Below are positions 50,254 to 58,711 of a DNA stretch of 64,000 bases, piece by piece (position 1 is the first letter of the stretch; each line of letters starts with the position of its first letter). The DNA is from an uncultured Lachnospiraceae bacterium. Lineage in GTDB: Bacteria; Bacillota; Clostridia; Lachnospirales; Lachnospiraceae. Where the stretch lies: the NCBI GenBank assembly GCA_900539715.1, contig UQDA01000008.1, positions 1-64,000 of the forward strand, in the 5' to 3' direction. The notes beneath the pieces were generated by a model. That model did no database searches. It saw only the letters and a list, made by a program, of their open reading frames with translations, and was not told where the DNA came from. The position numbers were made by a program, and so were the translations under genes.

Positions 50254-51401
50254 CAGATATGCGTGTATATGCAGACCAGGCGGCGACGACCGCGCTGGGG
50301 GAGGCTGCATGGAAGGCAATGGAGCCATGGCTTAGGACAGAATTTGGCAATCCTTCCGCATTGTATGAAGAAGGGCGCAGAGCACGGGACTGTGTGGAGG
50401 CTGCCCGGGAAAAGACCGCGTATCTTCTGGGGGCAGAGCCGCGGGAGATATATTTTACATCGGGAGGTACAGAAGCGGATAACTGGGCGGTGTATGCAGC
50501 GGCAAGACGGGGCGCACAAGCCGGAAAAAGACATTTGATAACGTCTGCGTTCGAACACCATGCAGTTTTAAATCCGATGAAGGCATTGGAAAAAGAAGGC
50601 TTTGAGCTCACTGTTCTTCCGGTGCATGAAAACGGTGTTGTGCGCGCAGATGAGCTGGCGCAGGCGATACGCCCGGATACGGCGCTGGTGAGCATAATGT
50701 TTGTAAATAATGAAGTCGGAACGGTACAGCCGGTCGCAGAACTGGGAAAGGTATGCAGAGAAAGGGGAGTTTTATTCCATACGGATGCAGTGCAGGCAGC
50801 AGGACACCTGCCGATAGACCTGCGTTCACTCCCGGTTGACCTGCTTTCCCTGTCCGCCCATAAATTTCACGGACCTAAGGGAATTGGCGCACTTTATATA
50901 AGAAATGGCGTTTCTCTGGAAAATTTTATAAAGGGCGGCGGTCAGGAAAGGGGAAAACGGGCAGGAACGGAGAATACGGCGGCAATTGCAGGGCTTGCAG
51001 CAGCGCTGGAGGACAGCCTTGTTGGACGAACTGAAAAGGATGCATATGTGGCAACGCTTCGGAAAACCGTTCAGGAGGCTCTGCTTTTGGTCGAAGCAAG
51101 CCGCCTGAACGGGGATAGCTGTAAAAGGCTGCCGGGTAATTTAAACATCAGCTTTCAGGGGGTGGAGGCAGAAGCACTTCTCATTTATCTGGACATGAAG
51201 GGGATAGCAGTTTCGGCAGGGGCTGCATGTGCGGCGGGGGCGCTGGAACCGAGCCATGTGCTGACGGCAATGGGGCTTTCTGATGAAGCCGCAGGGAGTG
51301 CGGTGCGGATAACGCTGGATGAAACGAATACGCGGGAGGAAGCAGAGTATCTTGCCCGTTCGATAGCGGAAGCAGTCAGGAGACTGCGGGGGATGGCATA
51401 G
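50247..51401 (+). CDS. Cysteine desulfurase (NifS/IscS family)
   Basis: Provides sulfur from cysteine for Fe-S clusters or thio-modified tRNA. A 384-residue PLP enzyme: YADQAATTALG at the N-terminus, TSGGTEADNWAV, EHHAVLNP, PLP Lys206 in SAHKFHGPKG, and catalytic Cys328 in SAGAACAAGALEPSHV. It overlaps the Rrf2 gene, so the two form a unit. No IscU/NifU scaffold or MnmA follows, so the sulfur acceptor is encoded elsewhere. The start could also be the ATG at 50259. Confidence 0.95.
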   Translation: MLTDMRVYADQAATTALGEAAWKAMEPWLRTEFGNPSALYEEGRRARDCVEAAREKTAYLLGAEPREIYFTSGGTEADNWAVYAAARRGAQAGKRHLITSAFEHHAVLNPMKALEKEGFELTVLPVHENGVVRADELAQAIRPDTALVSIMFVNNEVGTVQPVAELGKVCRERGVLFHTDAVQAAGHLPIDLRSLPVDLLSLSAHKFHGPKGIGALYIRNGVSLENFIKGGGQERGKRAGTENTAAIAGLAAALEDSLVGRTEKDAYVATLRKTVQEALLLVEASRLNGDSCKRLPGNLNISFQGVEAEALLIYLDMKGIAVSAGAACAAGALEPSHVLTAMGLSDEAAGSAVRITLDETNTREEAEYLARSIAEAVRRLRGMA

Positions 51402-51486
51402 GCTTTTATACCCTCAGGGGCAGCAGTTTTGTCTGCGGGGGATAGGCACAATATAAAACAAAGGACAATGGAGGAGGTACGACAAC

Positions 51487-52623
51487 ATGGAGTTTCTTGT
51501 GGAGGGTTTTCAAAATGTAACGTGGCAGCAGGTTGTCATGTACGGGGTAGGGCTTTTGCTCATCTATCTGGCGCTGAAAAAGGATTATGAGCCATCGCTG
51601 CTTTTGCCGATGGGCTTTGGCGCGATTTTGGTCAATTTACCGATGAGCGGCGTGATAGACCAGGTAGTACAGGGGTCGGTAGAGTCAAACGGCATTATCC
51701 AATGGTTGTTTGAAGTGGGGATAGAGGCATCTGAGGCGATGCCGATCCTTTTGTTTATCGGAATCGGTGCGATGATAGATTTCGGACCGCTTTTATCAAA
51801 GCCGATAATGTTTCTGTTCGGTGCGGCAGCACAGTTCGGAATTTTTTTCGCTATCTGTGCGGCGGTATTGCTGGGGTTCGATTTAAGGGATGCGGCGTCT
51901 ATCGGCATCATCGGCGCAGCGGACGGTCCGACCTCTATTCTTGTTTCACAGGTGCTTGGTTCTTCGTATGTAGGGGCCATCGCTGTGGCGGCATATTCCT
52001 ATATGGCGCTTGTGCCGATCATCCAGCCTTTTGCGATCAAGCTGGTGACGACGAAAAAAGAGCGCTGTATCCATATGGAATATCATCCGGCGAATGTAAA
52101 CAAAGCGACCAGAATAGCGTTCCCTATCGTAGTAACGTTTATCGTGGGATTCATTGCACCTTCGTCCGTTGCGCTTGTAGGATTTTTGATGTTCGGTAAC
52201 CTGCTGCGTGAATGTACGTCTTTACATAAGATGTCGGAGACGGCTCAGGAGGACCTTGCCAATATTATCACATTGCTTTTGGGTATCACGATTTCCTTTA
52301 GTATGAGAGCGGACCGGTTTGTGCGCTGGGAGACGCTGATGATAATGGTGATAGGACTGCTGGCATTTGTATTTGATACGGTCGGCGGTGTGCTGTTCGC
52401 AAAGTTTTTAAACCTGTTTTTGAAAAAGAAGATAAATCCGATGGTGGGAGCGGCAGGAATTTCGGCATTCCCGATGTCTTCCCGTGTAGTGCAGAAGGTA
52501 GCGATGGCGGAAGATCCGTCGAATGTGCTCATTATGCAGGCGGCAGGAGCAAACGTTTCCGGTCAGATAGCATCTGTTGTGGCGGGCGGTCTTGTGATAA
52601 GTCTTGTAAGCAGATTTTTATAA
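51487..52623 (+). CDS. Sodium-pumping decarboxylase beta subunit (OadB family)
   Basis: Couples decarboxylation of a biotin-bound carboxyl group to Na+ export. The 378-residue membrane protein has about nine helices, the conserved NLPMSGV region, GAMIDFGPLLSKP, and GAADGPTSILVSQVLG, whose Asp is central to Na+ coupling. It belongs to oxaloacetate, methylmalonyl-CoA or glutaconyl-CoA decarboxylases; which one cannot be told because the alpha and biotin subunits are not here. GGAGGTAC precedes the start; a small gamma-like gene follows. Confidence 0.93.
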   Translation: MEFLVEGFQNVTWQQVVMYGVGLLLIYLALKKDYEPSLLLPMGFGAILVNLPMSGVIDQVVQGSVESNGIIQWLFEVGIEASEAMPILLFIGIGAMIDFGPLLSKPIMFLFGAAAQFGIFFAICAAVLLGFDLRDAASIGIIGAADGPTSILVSQVLGSSYVGAIAVAAYSYMALVPIIQPFAIKLVTTKKERCIHMEYHPANVNKATRIAFPIVVTFIVGFIAPSSVALVGFLMFGNLLRECTSLHKMSETAQEDLANIITLLLGITISFSMRADRFVRWETLMIMVIGLLAFVFDTVGGVLFAKFLNLFLKKKINPMVGAAGISAFPMSSRVVQKVAMAEDPSNVLIMQAAGANVSGQIASVVAGGLVISLVSRFL

Positions 52624-52638
52624 AGGAGGGACAGGAAG

Positions 52639-52779
52639 ATGGACAGAATGACAGACTTTATGGTTTCCCTTGAAATCATGGGGAAAGGAATGCTGGGTAT
52701 TTTTACGGCCAGCCTTGTGATCATCGCAGCGGTGGTCATTCTGGAAAAAGTAACCAGACATAAAAAAGACGGGGAATAA
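52639..52779 (+). CDS. Small OadG-like gamma subunit
   Basis: A 46-residue single-helix membrane protein: MDRMTDFMVSLEIMGKGMLGIFTASLVIIAAVVILEKVTRHK. The pattern (short polar N-terminus, MGKGMLGIF, one helix, basic end) is that of OadG gamma subunits, which hold the complex together. It lies 15 bp after the beta gene, with an AGGAAG ribosome site. Unusually short for OadG (no C-terminal soluble part). Confidence 0.8.
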   Translation: MDRMTDFMVSLEIMGKGMLGIFTASLVIIAAVVILEKVTRHKKDGE

Positions 52780-52819
52780 CAAGGATAAGGATGGCGTTGA
52801 AGGGAAAGCAGGAGCGGTT

Positions 52820-53350
52820 ATGTTTCAAAAAGGAGATTTTGTTGCCTTCGGGAACAAAGGAATCTGCAGGATAAAAAATATTACGACGCTGGATATGGAT
52901 GGAATTCCGAAGGACAGGTTATACTATGAAATGCAGCCGGTCTTAAATGCGGGGAGCAAGGTTTTTACGCCGGTTGAACAGGCGGATGAAAGCGGCACCA
53001 TGCGAAAGCTGATGACTTCCGATGAGGCGGTTCGGCTTCTTTCTTCGCCGCCGGAGGAAGAACCCGCGTGGGAGGCAGACGACCGGAAACGGGAGGAACA
53101 GTACAGGAGTATCATCAATGGCAATCAGGCTGCTGGGCTGCTGGCACTGATAAGATATGTGCACATCAGGCAGAGAGGGCGGGCGCTCAAAGGGCGAAGA
53201 CTCGCTTCGATGGATGCAAGATATTTAAAAACGGCAGAAGAGCATCTTTATACGGAGCTTTCCATTTCCATGCAGGTTGCAGCAGAGGAGATACGGGAGT
53301 ATGTGGAATCCGGAATAAGGGTTCCGCAGGGATATATCCGAAGCCTGTAA
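52820..53350 (+). CDS. CarD-like transcriptional regulator
   Basis: A 176-residue protein with the N-terminal RNA-polymerase-interacting Tudor-like domain (MFQKGDFVAFGNKGICRIKNITTLDMDG...YYEMQPVLNAGSKVFTPVEQ) and a helical C-terminal domain that ends in AEEHLYTELSISMQVAAEEIREYV, as in CarD_TRCF proteins. It would bind RNA polymerase near promoters. GGAGCGGTT precedes the start. It is 41 bp after the decarboxylase gamma gene and ends in a terminator, before eno. Confidence 0.92.
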   Translation: MFQKGDFVAFGNKGICRIKNITTLDMDGIPKDRLYYEMQPVLNAGSKVFTPVEQADESGTMRKLMTSDEAVRLLSSPPEEEPAWEADDRKREEQYRSIINGNQAAGLLALIRYVHIRQRGRALKGRRLASMDARYLKTAEEHLYTELSISMQVAAEEIREYVESGIRVPQGYIRSL

Positions 53351-53371
53351 GATACAGTGCAGCTATCATAC

Positions 53372-53418
53372 AAAAGAGGACATGATACAGAAATTTTTCT
53401 GTGGATGTCCTCTTTTTT
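53372..53418 (+). terminator. Terminator after the CarD-like gene
   Basis: AAAAGAGGACAT (53372-53383) pairs with ATGTCCTCTTTT (53405-53416), with a small inner CAG/CTG stem and a T-tract. Confidence 0.85.
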
Positions 53419-53483
53419 GTCGATAAGACTGCAGACAAAAGGCAGAACAGTTATGTTGCGGACGAATGAAATACAGAAAAAGG

Positions 53484-53512
53484 TTGCAGTACTGCTGTAG
53501 ATATGATAGACT
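53484..53512 (+). promoter_or_regulatory. Promoter of eno
   Basis: TTGCAG (53484-53489), 17 bp, TAGACT (53507-53512) with TG at the extended -10 position. Weak -10, so the TG may matter. Confidence 0.5.
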
Positions 53513-53534
53513 AATGATAGTTAGACACAACTAA
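53511..53534. promoter_or_regulatory. Palindrome in the eno promoter resembling the feo operator
   Basis: CTAA-TGATAG-TTAG-ACACAA-CTAA: TTAG-N6-CTAA (53521-53534) has the same core and spacing as the feo site and is likewise preceded by an extra CTAA. It covers the predicted start of transcription. Confidence 0.5.
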
Positions 53535-53572
53535 TAATAAAGCTGGGATGAATCATATAAGTGGAGGAGAAT

Positions 53573-54862
53573 ATGAAGAATTTAGCAATAGAAAAGGTGA
53601 TCGGCAGAGAAATTCTGGATTCACGGGGCAATCCGACTGTGGAGGCAGAGGTATTTCTGGCGGATGGGAGCAGGGGACGCGGCATGGCGCCCAGCGGAGC
53701 ATCGACCGGAGAATTTGAGGCGCTGGAATTAAGGGACGGCGATCCCGTTCGATTTGGGGGAAAAGGTGTTTTAAAGGCAGTTAAAAACATCAATACGATT
53801 ATTGCGGATACGTTAACAGGGATGGATGCGTCCAATATTTATGCGGTGGATGCGGCGATGCTCAGGGCGGATAAAACGGAGGATAAATCGCAGCTTGGCG
53901 CGAATGCGGTGCTGGCGGTATCCATTGCCTGCGCAAAGGCGGCAGCGGCGTCTCTTGGTATCCCTTTGTATCAGTTTTTAGGGGGAGTCGGCGGAAACAG
54001 GCTTCCGGTTCCGATGATGAATATTCTAAATGGCGGGGCGCATGCGGCAAATACAGTCGATGTTCAGGAATTTATGGTCATGCCCGTCGGAGCAAAAAGC
54101 TTTTCGGAAGGGCTTCGCTGGTGTACGGAGGTATTCCATGCGCTGAAAGGAATTTTAAAAGAAAGAGGACTTGCGACTTCTGTGGGGGATGAGGGAGGAT
54201 TTGCACCGGATTTAGAAAGCGATGAGGAAGCGATAGAGGTAATACTGGAGGCGGTCAAAAAGGCCGGATATGAACCGGAAAGAGACTTTGTCCTGGCTCT
54301 CGACGCGGCGGCAAGCGAATGGAAGGGCAGCCAAAAAGGAGAGTATGTATTGCCGAAGTCGGGAGTGAGGTTTACTTCTCAGGAATTGGTGGAGCATTGG
54401 AAAAAACTGTGCGGCAAATATCCTGTCGCATCTATAGAGGATGGTCTGGACGAGGAAGACTGGGAAGGCTGGAAACTTTTGACAAAGGAGCTGGGAGACC
54501 GCATACAGCTGGTCGGGGACGATCTGTTCGTGACGAATACAAAACGTTTAAAGAAAGGGATAGATGAAAAGTGCGGCAATGCGATACTGATAAAATTAAA
54601 TCAGATAGGCAGTGTTTCTGAGACGATGGAAGCGGTCAAAATGGCACATGAAGCAGGATTTAGGGCTGTTACTTCTCATCGTTCGGGAGAGACGGAGGAC
54701 ACGACTATCGCAGATCTTGCGGTAGCATTGAATACAGGGCAGATAAAGACGGGCGCGCCGAGCCGGAGCGAACGGGTAGCAAAATACAATCAGCTTTTAC
54801 GGATAGAGGAAAAACTGGGAGAAGGTGGAGTCTATCCCGGGAAGGATGTTTTCAGAAGATAA
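53573..54862 (+). CDS. eno: Enolase
   Basis: Converts 2-phosphoglycerate to PEP. The 429-residue protein starts AIEKVIGREILDSRGNPTVE and has the SGASTG loop, VGDEGGFAPD, DAAASEW, the catalytic Lys in ILIKLNQIG, and SHRSGETEDTTIADLAVA. The start at 53573 is preferred over an in-frame GTG at 53561 because GGAGGAG lies between them. No other glycolytic gene is near. A palindrome like the feo operator overlaps its transcription start. Confidence 0.97.
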   Translation: MKNLAIEKVIGREILDSRGNPTVEAEVFLADGSRGRGMAPSGASTGEFEALELRDGDPVRFGGKGVLKAVKNINTIIADTLTGMDASNIYAVDAAMLRADKTEDKSQLGANAVLAVSIACAKAAAASLGIPLYQFLGGVGGNRLPVPMMNILNGGAHAANTVDVQEFMVMPVGAKSFSEGLRWCTEVFHALKGILKERGLATSVGDEGGFAPDLESDEEAIEVILEAVKKAGYEPERDFVLALDAAASEWKGSQKGEYVLPKSGVRFTSQELVEHWKKLCGKYPVASIEDGLDEEDWEGWKLLTKELGDRIQLVGDDLFVTNTKRLKKGIDEKCGNAILIKLNQIGSVSETMEAVKMAHEAGFRAVTSHRSGETEDTTIADLAVALNTGQIKTGAPSRSERVAKYNQLLRIEEKLGEGGVYPGKDVFRR

Positions 54863-54871
54863 GGAGACGAT

Positions 54872-55459
54872 ATGAGTCAACAGGCGCTTCACATACTGTT
54901 AAATATGGATCAGAACAGACTTTATGTCCAATTGGCACTTCAATGCGCTCCGTTTCTGGCAGGGATAAAGGTATCCAATCTCTTTATTGTAGAAGAGCGG
55001 TATTGGCTGGGACTTTGCTGGCTGTGCAGGAATACGGATATCTGCGTACGCAGGCTTTATTATTGCCGGGGGAAGGTGACGCTTTTAATGTACCGGAAAA
55101 AAGAGCTGGAGGAATGGCTCAATATGCCGGAGACATATGCCCTGCTTATAAAGCTGGGATATGAAAGCGGCAATCTGCATCATATCTTTACGAGACTGGA
55201 AGAAAAGATAGGAGGTCATGGGAGCGGGGAAATGCCGTTTCCTCATGAGCTCGGGCTGATATTGGGATATCCCCCGGAGGATGTGGAAGGCTTTCTGGAA
55301 AACGGGGGAAAGAAATGCCTGTATACAGGTTACTGGAAGGTGTATGCGCATCTGGAGGAGAAGCTGGAACTATTCTGGGCTTATGACAGAGCGATGGACA
55401 AGGCGCTTTCGATGGCATATCAGAGAGAAGACGTAATGCGGCTGAAAGATTTTTTTTAA
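54872..55459 (+). CDS. DUF3793 family protein
   Basis: A 195-residue protein with the family features LQCAPFLAGIKVSNLF, YYCRGKVTLLMYRKKELEEWL, FPHELGLILGYPPEDVEGFLENGG and YTGYWKVYAHLE. Function unknown; Cys residues in WLCRNTDIC and YYC may matter. It follows eno by 9 bp (AAGGAGACG ribosome site), so they share a transcript. Members often sit near iron-uptake and DtxR genes, as here, suggesting a link to metal status. Confidence 0.88.
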   Translation: MSQQALHILLNMDQNRLYVQLALQCAPFLAGIKVSNLFIVEERYWLGLCWLCRNTDICVRRLYYCRGKVTLLMYRKKELEEWLNMPETYALLIKLGYESGNLHHIFTRLEEKIGGHGSGEMPFPHELGLILGYPPEDVEGFLENGGKKCLYTGYWKVYAHLEEKLELFWAYDRAMDKALSMAYQREDVMRLKDFF

Positions 55460-55463
55460 GCAG

Positions 55464-55512
55464 AGAAAGCCCGGATATCCAATATGACAGACGGATATCC
55501 GGGCTTTCTTTG
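55464..55512. terminator. Bidirectional terminator between DUF3793 and DtxR genes
   Basis: AGAAAGCCCGGATATCC (55464-55480) pairs perfectly with GGATATCCGGGCTTTCT (55493-55509), 12-nt loop, with T on both strands, between converging genes. Confidence 0.9.
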
Positions 55513-55523
55513 CCAAAAGGGCT

Positions 55524-55895
55524 TTAGTTGCGGTTTTTTTGTACGAATGATTTGATGGCCGCAAAGCTTTGCGGGCTTATGACATGCTCCATACGGCAGG
55601 CATCATTGGAGGCTGTTTCAGCATCTATCCCCATGCTGATGAGCCATTTGGACAGAAATTCATGGCGCTCATAGATTGTTTCGGCAATCTGGCGCCCTGA
55701 GTCGGTCAAGTAGATGAAGCCTTCTTTCGTTACTGTGATATGTTCCTTTTCGCGCAGATTCTTCATAGCGACGCTGACGCTGGATTTTTTAAAGCCAAGT
55801 TCCTCCGCAATGTCCACAGAGCGGACAACAGGGCGGGTCTTACTTAGCATCAATATTGTTTCAAGATAGTTTTCGGCGGATTCATTTACTGCCAT
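55524..55895 (-). CDS. DtxR/MntR family metal-dependent repressor
   Basis: A 123-residue regulator: winged helix (ENYLETILMLSKTRPVVRSVDIAEELGFKKSSVSVAMKNLREKEHITV) and dimerisation domain with metal ligands in GRQIAETIYERHEFL and NDACRMEHVISPQ. There is no SH3 domain, so it is MntR-like in size. It may act on Fe or Mn genes; the feo operator at 46644 and the similar eno site are candidates. AAAGGAAGTGATCC precedes the start, and the promoter is at 55933-55961. Confidence 0.93.
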   Translation of the reverse strand: MAVNESAENYLETILMLSKTRPVVRSVDIAEELGFKKSSVSVAMKNLREKEHITVTKEGFIYLTDSGRQIAETIYERHEFLSKWLISMGIDAETASNDACRMEHVISPQSFAAIKSFVQKNRN

Positions 55896-56298
55896 CGGAT
55901 CACTTCCTTTCTTTTCTTAAATCGTTTGTTTCAGTATAACATGGACACTGGTCGGGTTCAATCTGAAAAAGAAGAAATGATTGCCGTTTTGCAATGTCCT
56001 GTTCCCGGAAGGCAGTACGGTACAGACGATGTGGCCGGACTGATATAAAATATGAGAGGGATGAAAATGGAGAAATGTAAGGATTTGGTAAAAAAAGAAA
56101 TGAAATTTTGTAAATAAACATCAATAATGCATAAAAATGTGAAAAACAGACTGTAAAAATTATTCATTTTATGTTAATATGAATAATAGAATAACCGCAG
56201 GAAGCCTGCGGTTGTTACATAAATGAAACCGTTGCCGGAAGTTTCAGGAATTTGCCTGAAGGCAAAGGGCGGCGGGAATTATTCAGGGGGAATATCTC
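55896..56298 (+). other. 403-bp gap between dtxR and glgC
   Basis: The left third holds the minus-strand dtxR promoter. The rest is AT-rich (56080-56190) and probably contains the glgC promoter (TTAATATGAAT near 56174). A perfect 9-bp hairpin, AACCGCAGG-AAG-CCTGCGGTT (56193-56213), follows with no T-tract and would lie in the glgC leader. No gene is visible. Confidence 0.5.
55933..55961 (-). promoter_or_regulatory. Promoter of the DtxR gene (minus strand)
   Basis: On the minus strand TTGAAC (55961-55956), 17 bp, TATACT (55938-55933), with TG at the extended position. No TTAG-N6-CTAA is seen here. Confidence 0.75.
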
Positions 56299-57507
56299 AT
56301 GGCAAAAGAAATGATTGCGATGCTGCTTGCAGGCGGTCAGGGTTCCCGGCTTTATGCACTGACCCAGAAACTTGCAAAACCCGCCGTACCGTTTGGAGGA
56401 AAGTACCGGATTATCGATTTTCCGCTTTCCAACTGTGTCAATTCGGGAATCGACACGGTCGGCATTCTGACCCAGTATCAGCCGATGGTGCTCAACGAGT
56501 ATATCGGGAATGGACAGCCCTGGGATTTGGACCGTTTAATAGGCGGTGTTCATGTGCTGCCGCCCTATCAGAAAGCGTCAGGTTCAGACTGGTATAAGGG
56601 TACGGCAAATGCCATCTATCAGAATATTCCGTTTATTGAGCGATATAATCCGGAATATGTGATCATCCTTTCGGGCGACCAGATATGTAAACAGGATTAC
56701 AGCGATTTTTTACGTTTTCATAAGGAAAAGGGGGCAGAGTTTTCCGTGGCGGTCATGGAAGTGCCGTGGGAAGAGGCGTCCCGTTTCGGTCTGATGGTAA
56801 CGGATGAGAACGACAAGATTACGGAATTTCAGGAAAAGCCAAAGGAGCCCAAATCCAATCTGGCTTCTATGGGCATCTATATTTTTAATTGGGATGTGTT
56901 AAAACGTTATCTGATAGAAGACGAGGCAGACCCCACTTCTGAGAATGATTTTGGAAACAATATTATTCCGAATCTTCTGCGTGATGGCAGAGATATGTAT
57001 GCATATCATTTCAGCGGATACTGGAAGGATGTCGGTACGATATCCTCTCTCTGGGAAGCGAATATGGAAGTGCTCGATCCGGAACACAGCGGCATCAATC
57101 TGTTTGAAGATGACTGGAAAATCTACAGCCGAAACAGCGGTATGACCGGTCACCGTATCATGGAAACGGGCGTAGTAGAGAATGCGATGATTACCGATGG
57201 CTGTCGTATCGCGGGGCATGTAAAGCATTCCATCCTGTTCTCCGGCGTATCCGTGGAGGAGGGAGCTGAGGTAGAGGATGCTGTCGTAATGGGCGGTACG
57301 GTCATCAAAAAGGGTGCCAGCGTCAAGCATTGCATTGTTGCGGAAAATGTGGTGATCGGAGAGGGCGCTGTGATAGGGGCGATGCCTGACGGCACAGAAG
57401 ACAGTGTAGCAACGGTCGGCTCCGGAGTATATATCGGCGCAGGGGCAAAGATAGGTCCTGCGGCTATGATCGATCAGAATGTAAAGGATGGTGAAGAAAA
57501 ATGGTAA
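56299..57507 (+). CDS. glgC: Glucose-1-phosphate adenylyltransferase
   Basis: Makes ADP-glucose, the committed step of glycogen synthesis. The 402-residue protein has LLAGGQGSRLYALTQKLAKPAVPFGGKYRIIDFPLSNC (nucleotide and glucose-1-phosphate site), GTANAIYQN, LSGDQI with the metal Asp, and FQEKPKEPKSNLASMGIYIF, followed by a left-handed beta-helix (hexapeptide repeats). All catalytic motifs are present. It overlaps glgD by 7 bp, and GGGGGAATATCTC is the ribosome site. Confidence 0.97.
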   Translation: MAKEMIAMLLAGGQGSRLYALTQKLAKPAVPFGGKYRIIDFPLSNCVNSGIDTVGILTQYQPMVLNEYIGNGQPWDLDRLIGGVHVLPPYQKASGSDWYKGTANAIYQNIPFIERYNPEYVIILSGDQICKQDYSDFLRFHKEKGAEFSVAVMEVPWEEASRFGLMVTDENDKITEFQEKPKEPKSNLASMGIYIFNWDVLKRYLIEDEADPTSENDFGNNIIPNLLRDGRDMYAYHFSGYWKDVGTISSLWEANMEVLDPEHSGINLFEDDWKIYSRNSGMTGHRIMETGVVENAMITDGCRIAGHVKHSILFSGVSVEEGAEVEDAVVMGGTVIKKGASVKHCIVAENVVIGEGAVIGAMPDGTEDSVATVGSGVYIGAGAKIGPAAMIDQNVKDGEEKW

Positions 57508-58646
57508 ATTCCAATGCAAATGCTTTAGGCATCATTTTCCCCAACAGCTATGACGGCCTTGTTCCGGAACTCGTAACGGAACGGCTGATGGCCTCCATTC
57601 CTTTTGCCGGACGTTACCGTTTGGTGGATTTTATTCTGTCGAGCATGGTAAACTGCGGTATCGATAACATTTCACTGATCGTGCGTCAGAACTATCATTC
57701 GCTGATGGATCATCTCGGATCAGGACGTGAATGGGATTTGACCCGTAAAAACGGCGGATTAACAATCTTCCCTCCGTATGCATCCAATACGGTGAAGGTA
57801 TACGGCGGCAGAATAGAGGGGCTGGCGAGCATTCTGGACTTTTTAAGGGATGCAAAAGAAAAATATGTGGTGCTTTCTGACGCAAGCATGGCGGTAAATT
57901 TTGATTTTAAGGCAATGCTGGATCAGCATATCGAGAGTGGTGCTGATGTGACGATCGCATATAAGCGGGAAGAGATACCGGAGGCACTCCGCAAGCCGTA
58001 TGATATGACAAAAGATTTGTATTATACGCTGGATATAACGGATGAGGGCAGAGTGAGCCAGATTCAGATCAATTCAGGAAATGAAGGAATTCAGAATCTG
58101 TCCATGAATATTTATATTATTGACAGGGAGTTTCTTGTGACGCTGGTAGCAGAAGCATACAGCAGAGGAATGCTTTATCTGGACAGGGATCTGCTGGCTC
58201 CTAATCTGGACAGACTGAATGTAAAGGCATTTTGCTTTGACGGTTATGTTGCACGTATCTGCGATATCAAGAGCTATTTTGATGAGAATATGAAGCTTTT
58301 ACAGGATGAGAACATCGAAGGGCTCTTCGGCGGTGATCCTATCTACACAAAGATAAGGGATGACAACCCGACCAGATATATGGAGGGGTCAAAGGTTAAA
58401 AACGTGATGGCTGCGGACGGCTGCGTGATAGAAGGCGAAGTGGAAAACAGCGTTTTATTCAGAGGCGTAAAAGTCGGCAAGGGTGCAAAAGTCAGAAACT
58501 GTGTGCTCATGCAGGATACCGTGGTAGAGCCGGGCGTAAATGTGGAATACCTTATTTCCGACAAAAATGTGACTATCACAGAGGGAAAAGAGGTACACGG
58601 GGCGGACAGCTTCCCGGTATATGTTGCCAAGTTTAAGAAAGTTTGA
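57501..58646 (+). CDS. glgD: GlgD, non-catalytic partner of ADP-glucose pyrophosphorylase
   Basis: A 381-residue GlgC paralogue. The N-terminal glycine-rich nucleotide loop is replaced (LGIIFPNSYDGLVPELVTERLMASIPFAGRYRLVDF), so it lacks catalytic capacity; in Firmicutes GlgD joins GlgC in a heterotetramer and raises activity. The C-terminal beta-helix (NSVLFRGVKVGKGAKVRNCVLMQDTVV) is intact. It overlaps glgC and ends at a strong terminator. The branching and synthase genes are not here. Confidence 0.95.
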   Translation: MVNSNANALGIIFPNSYDGLVPELVTERLMASIPFAGRYRLVDFILSSMVNCGIDNISLIVRQNYHSLMDHLGSGREWDLTRKNGGLTIFPPYASNTVKVYGGRIEGLASILDFLRDAKEKYVVLSDASMAVNFDFKAMLDQHIESGADVTIAYKREEIPEALRKPYDMTKDLYYTLDITDEGRVSQIQINSGNEGIQNLSMNIYIIDREFLVTLVAEAYSRGMLYLDRDLLAPNLDRLNVKAFCFDGYVARICDIKSYFDENMKLLQDENIEGLFGGDPIYTKIRDDNPTRYMEGSKVKNVMAADGCVIEGEVENSVLFRGVKVGKGAKVRNCVLMQDTVVEPGVNVEYLISDKNVTITEGKEVHGADSFPVYVAKFKKV

Positions 58647-58653
58647 GATAGTA

Positions 58654-58689
58654 AAGTGAAAAATAAGCCTTATGGCTTATTTTTCACTT
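58654..58689 (+). terminator. Terminator of glgCD
   Basis: AAGTGAAAAATAAGCC (58654-58669) and GGCTTATTTTTCACTT (58674-58689) pair perfectly over 16 bp around TTAT. The stem itself contains the T-run. Confidence 0.75.
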
Positions 58690-58711
58690 ATGCCCGGAAA
58701 AGAGGATTGAT

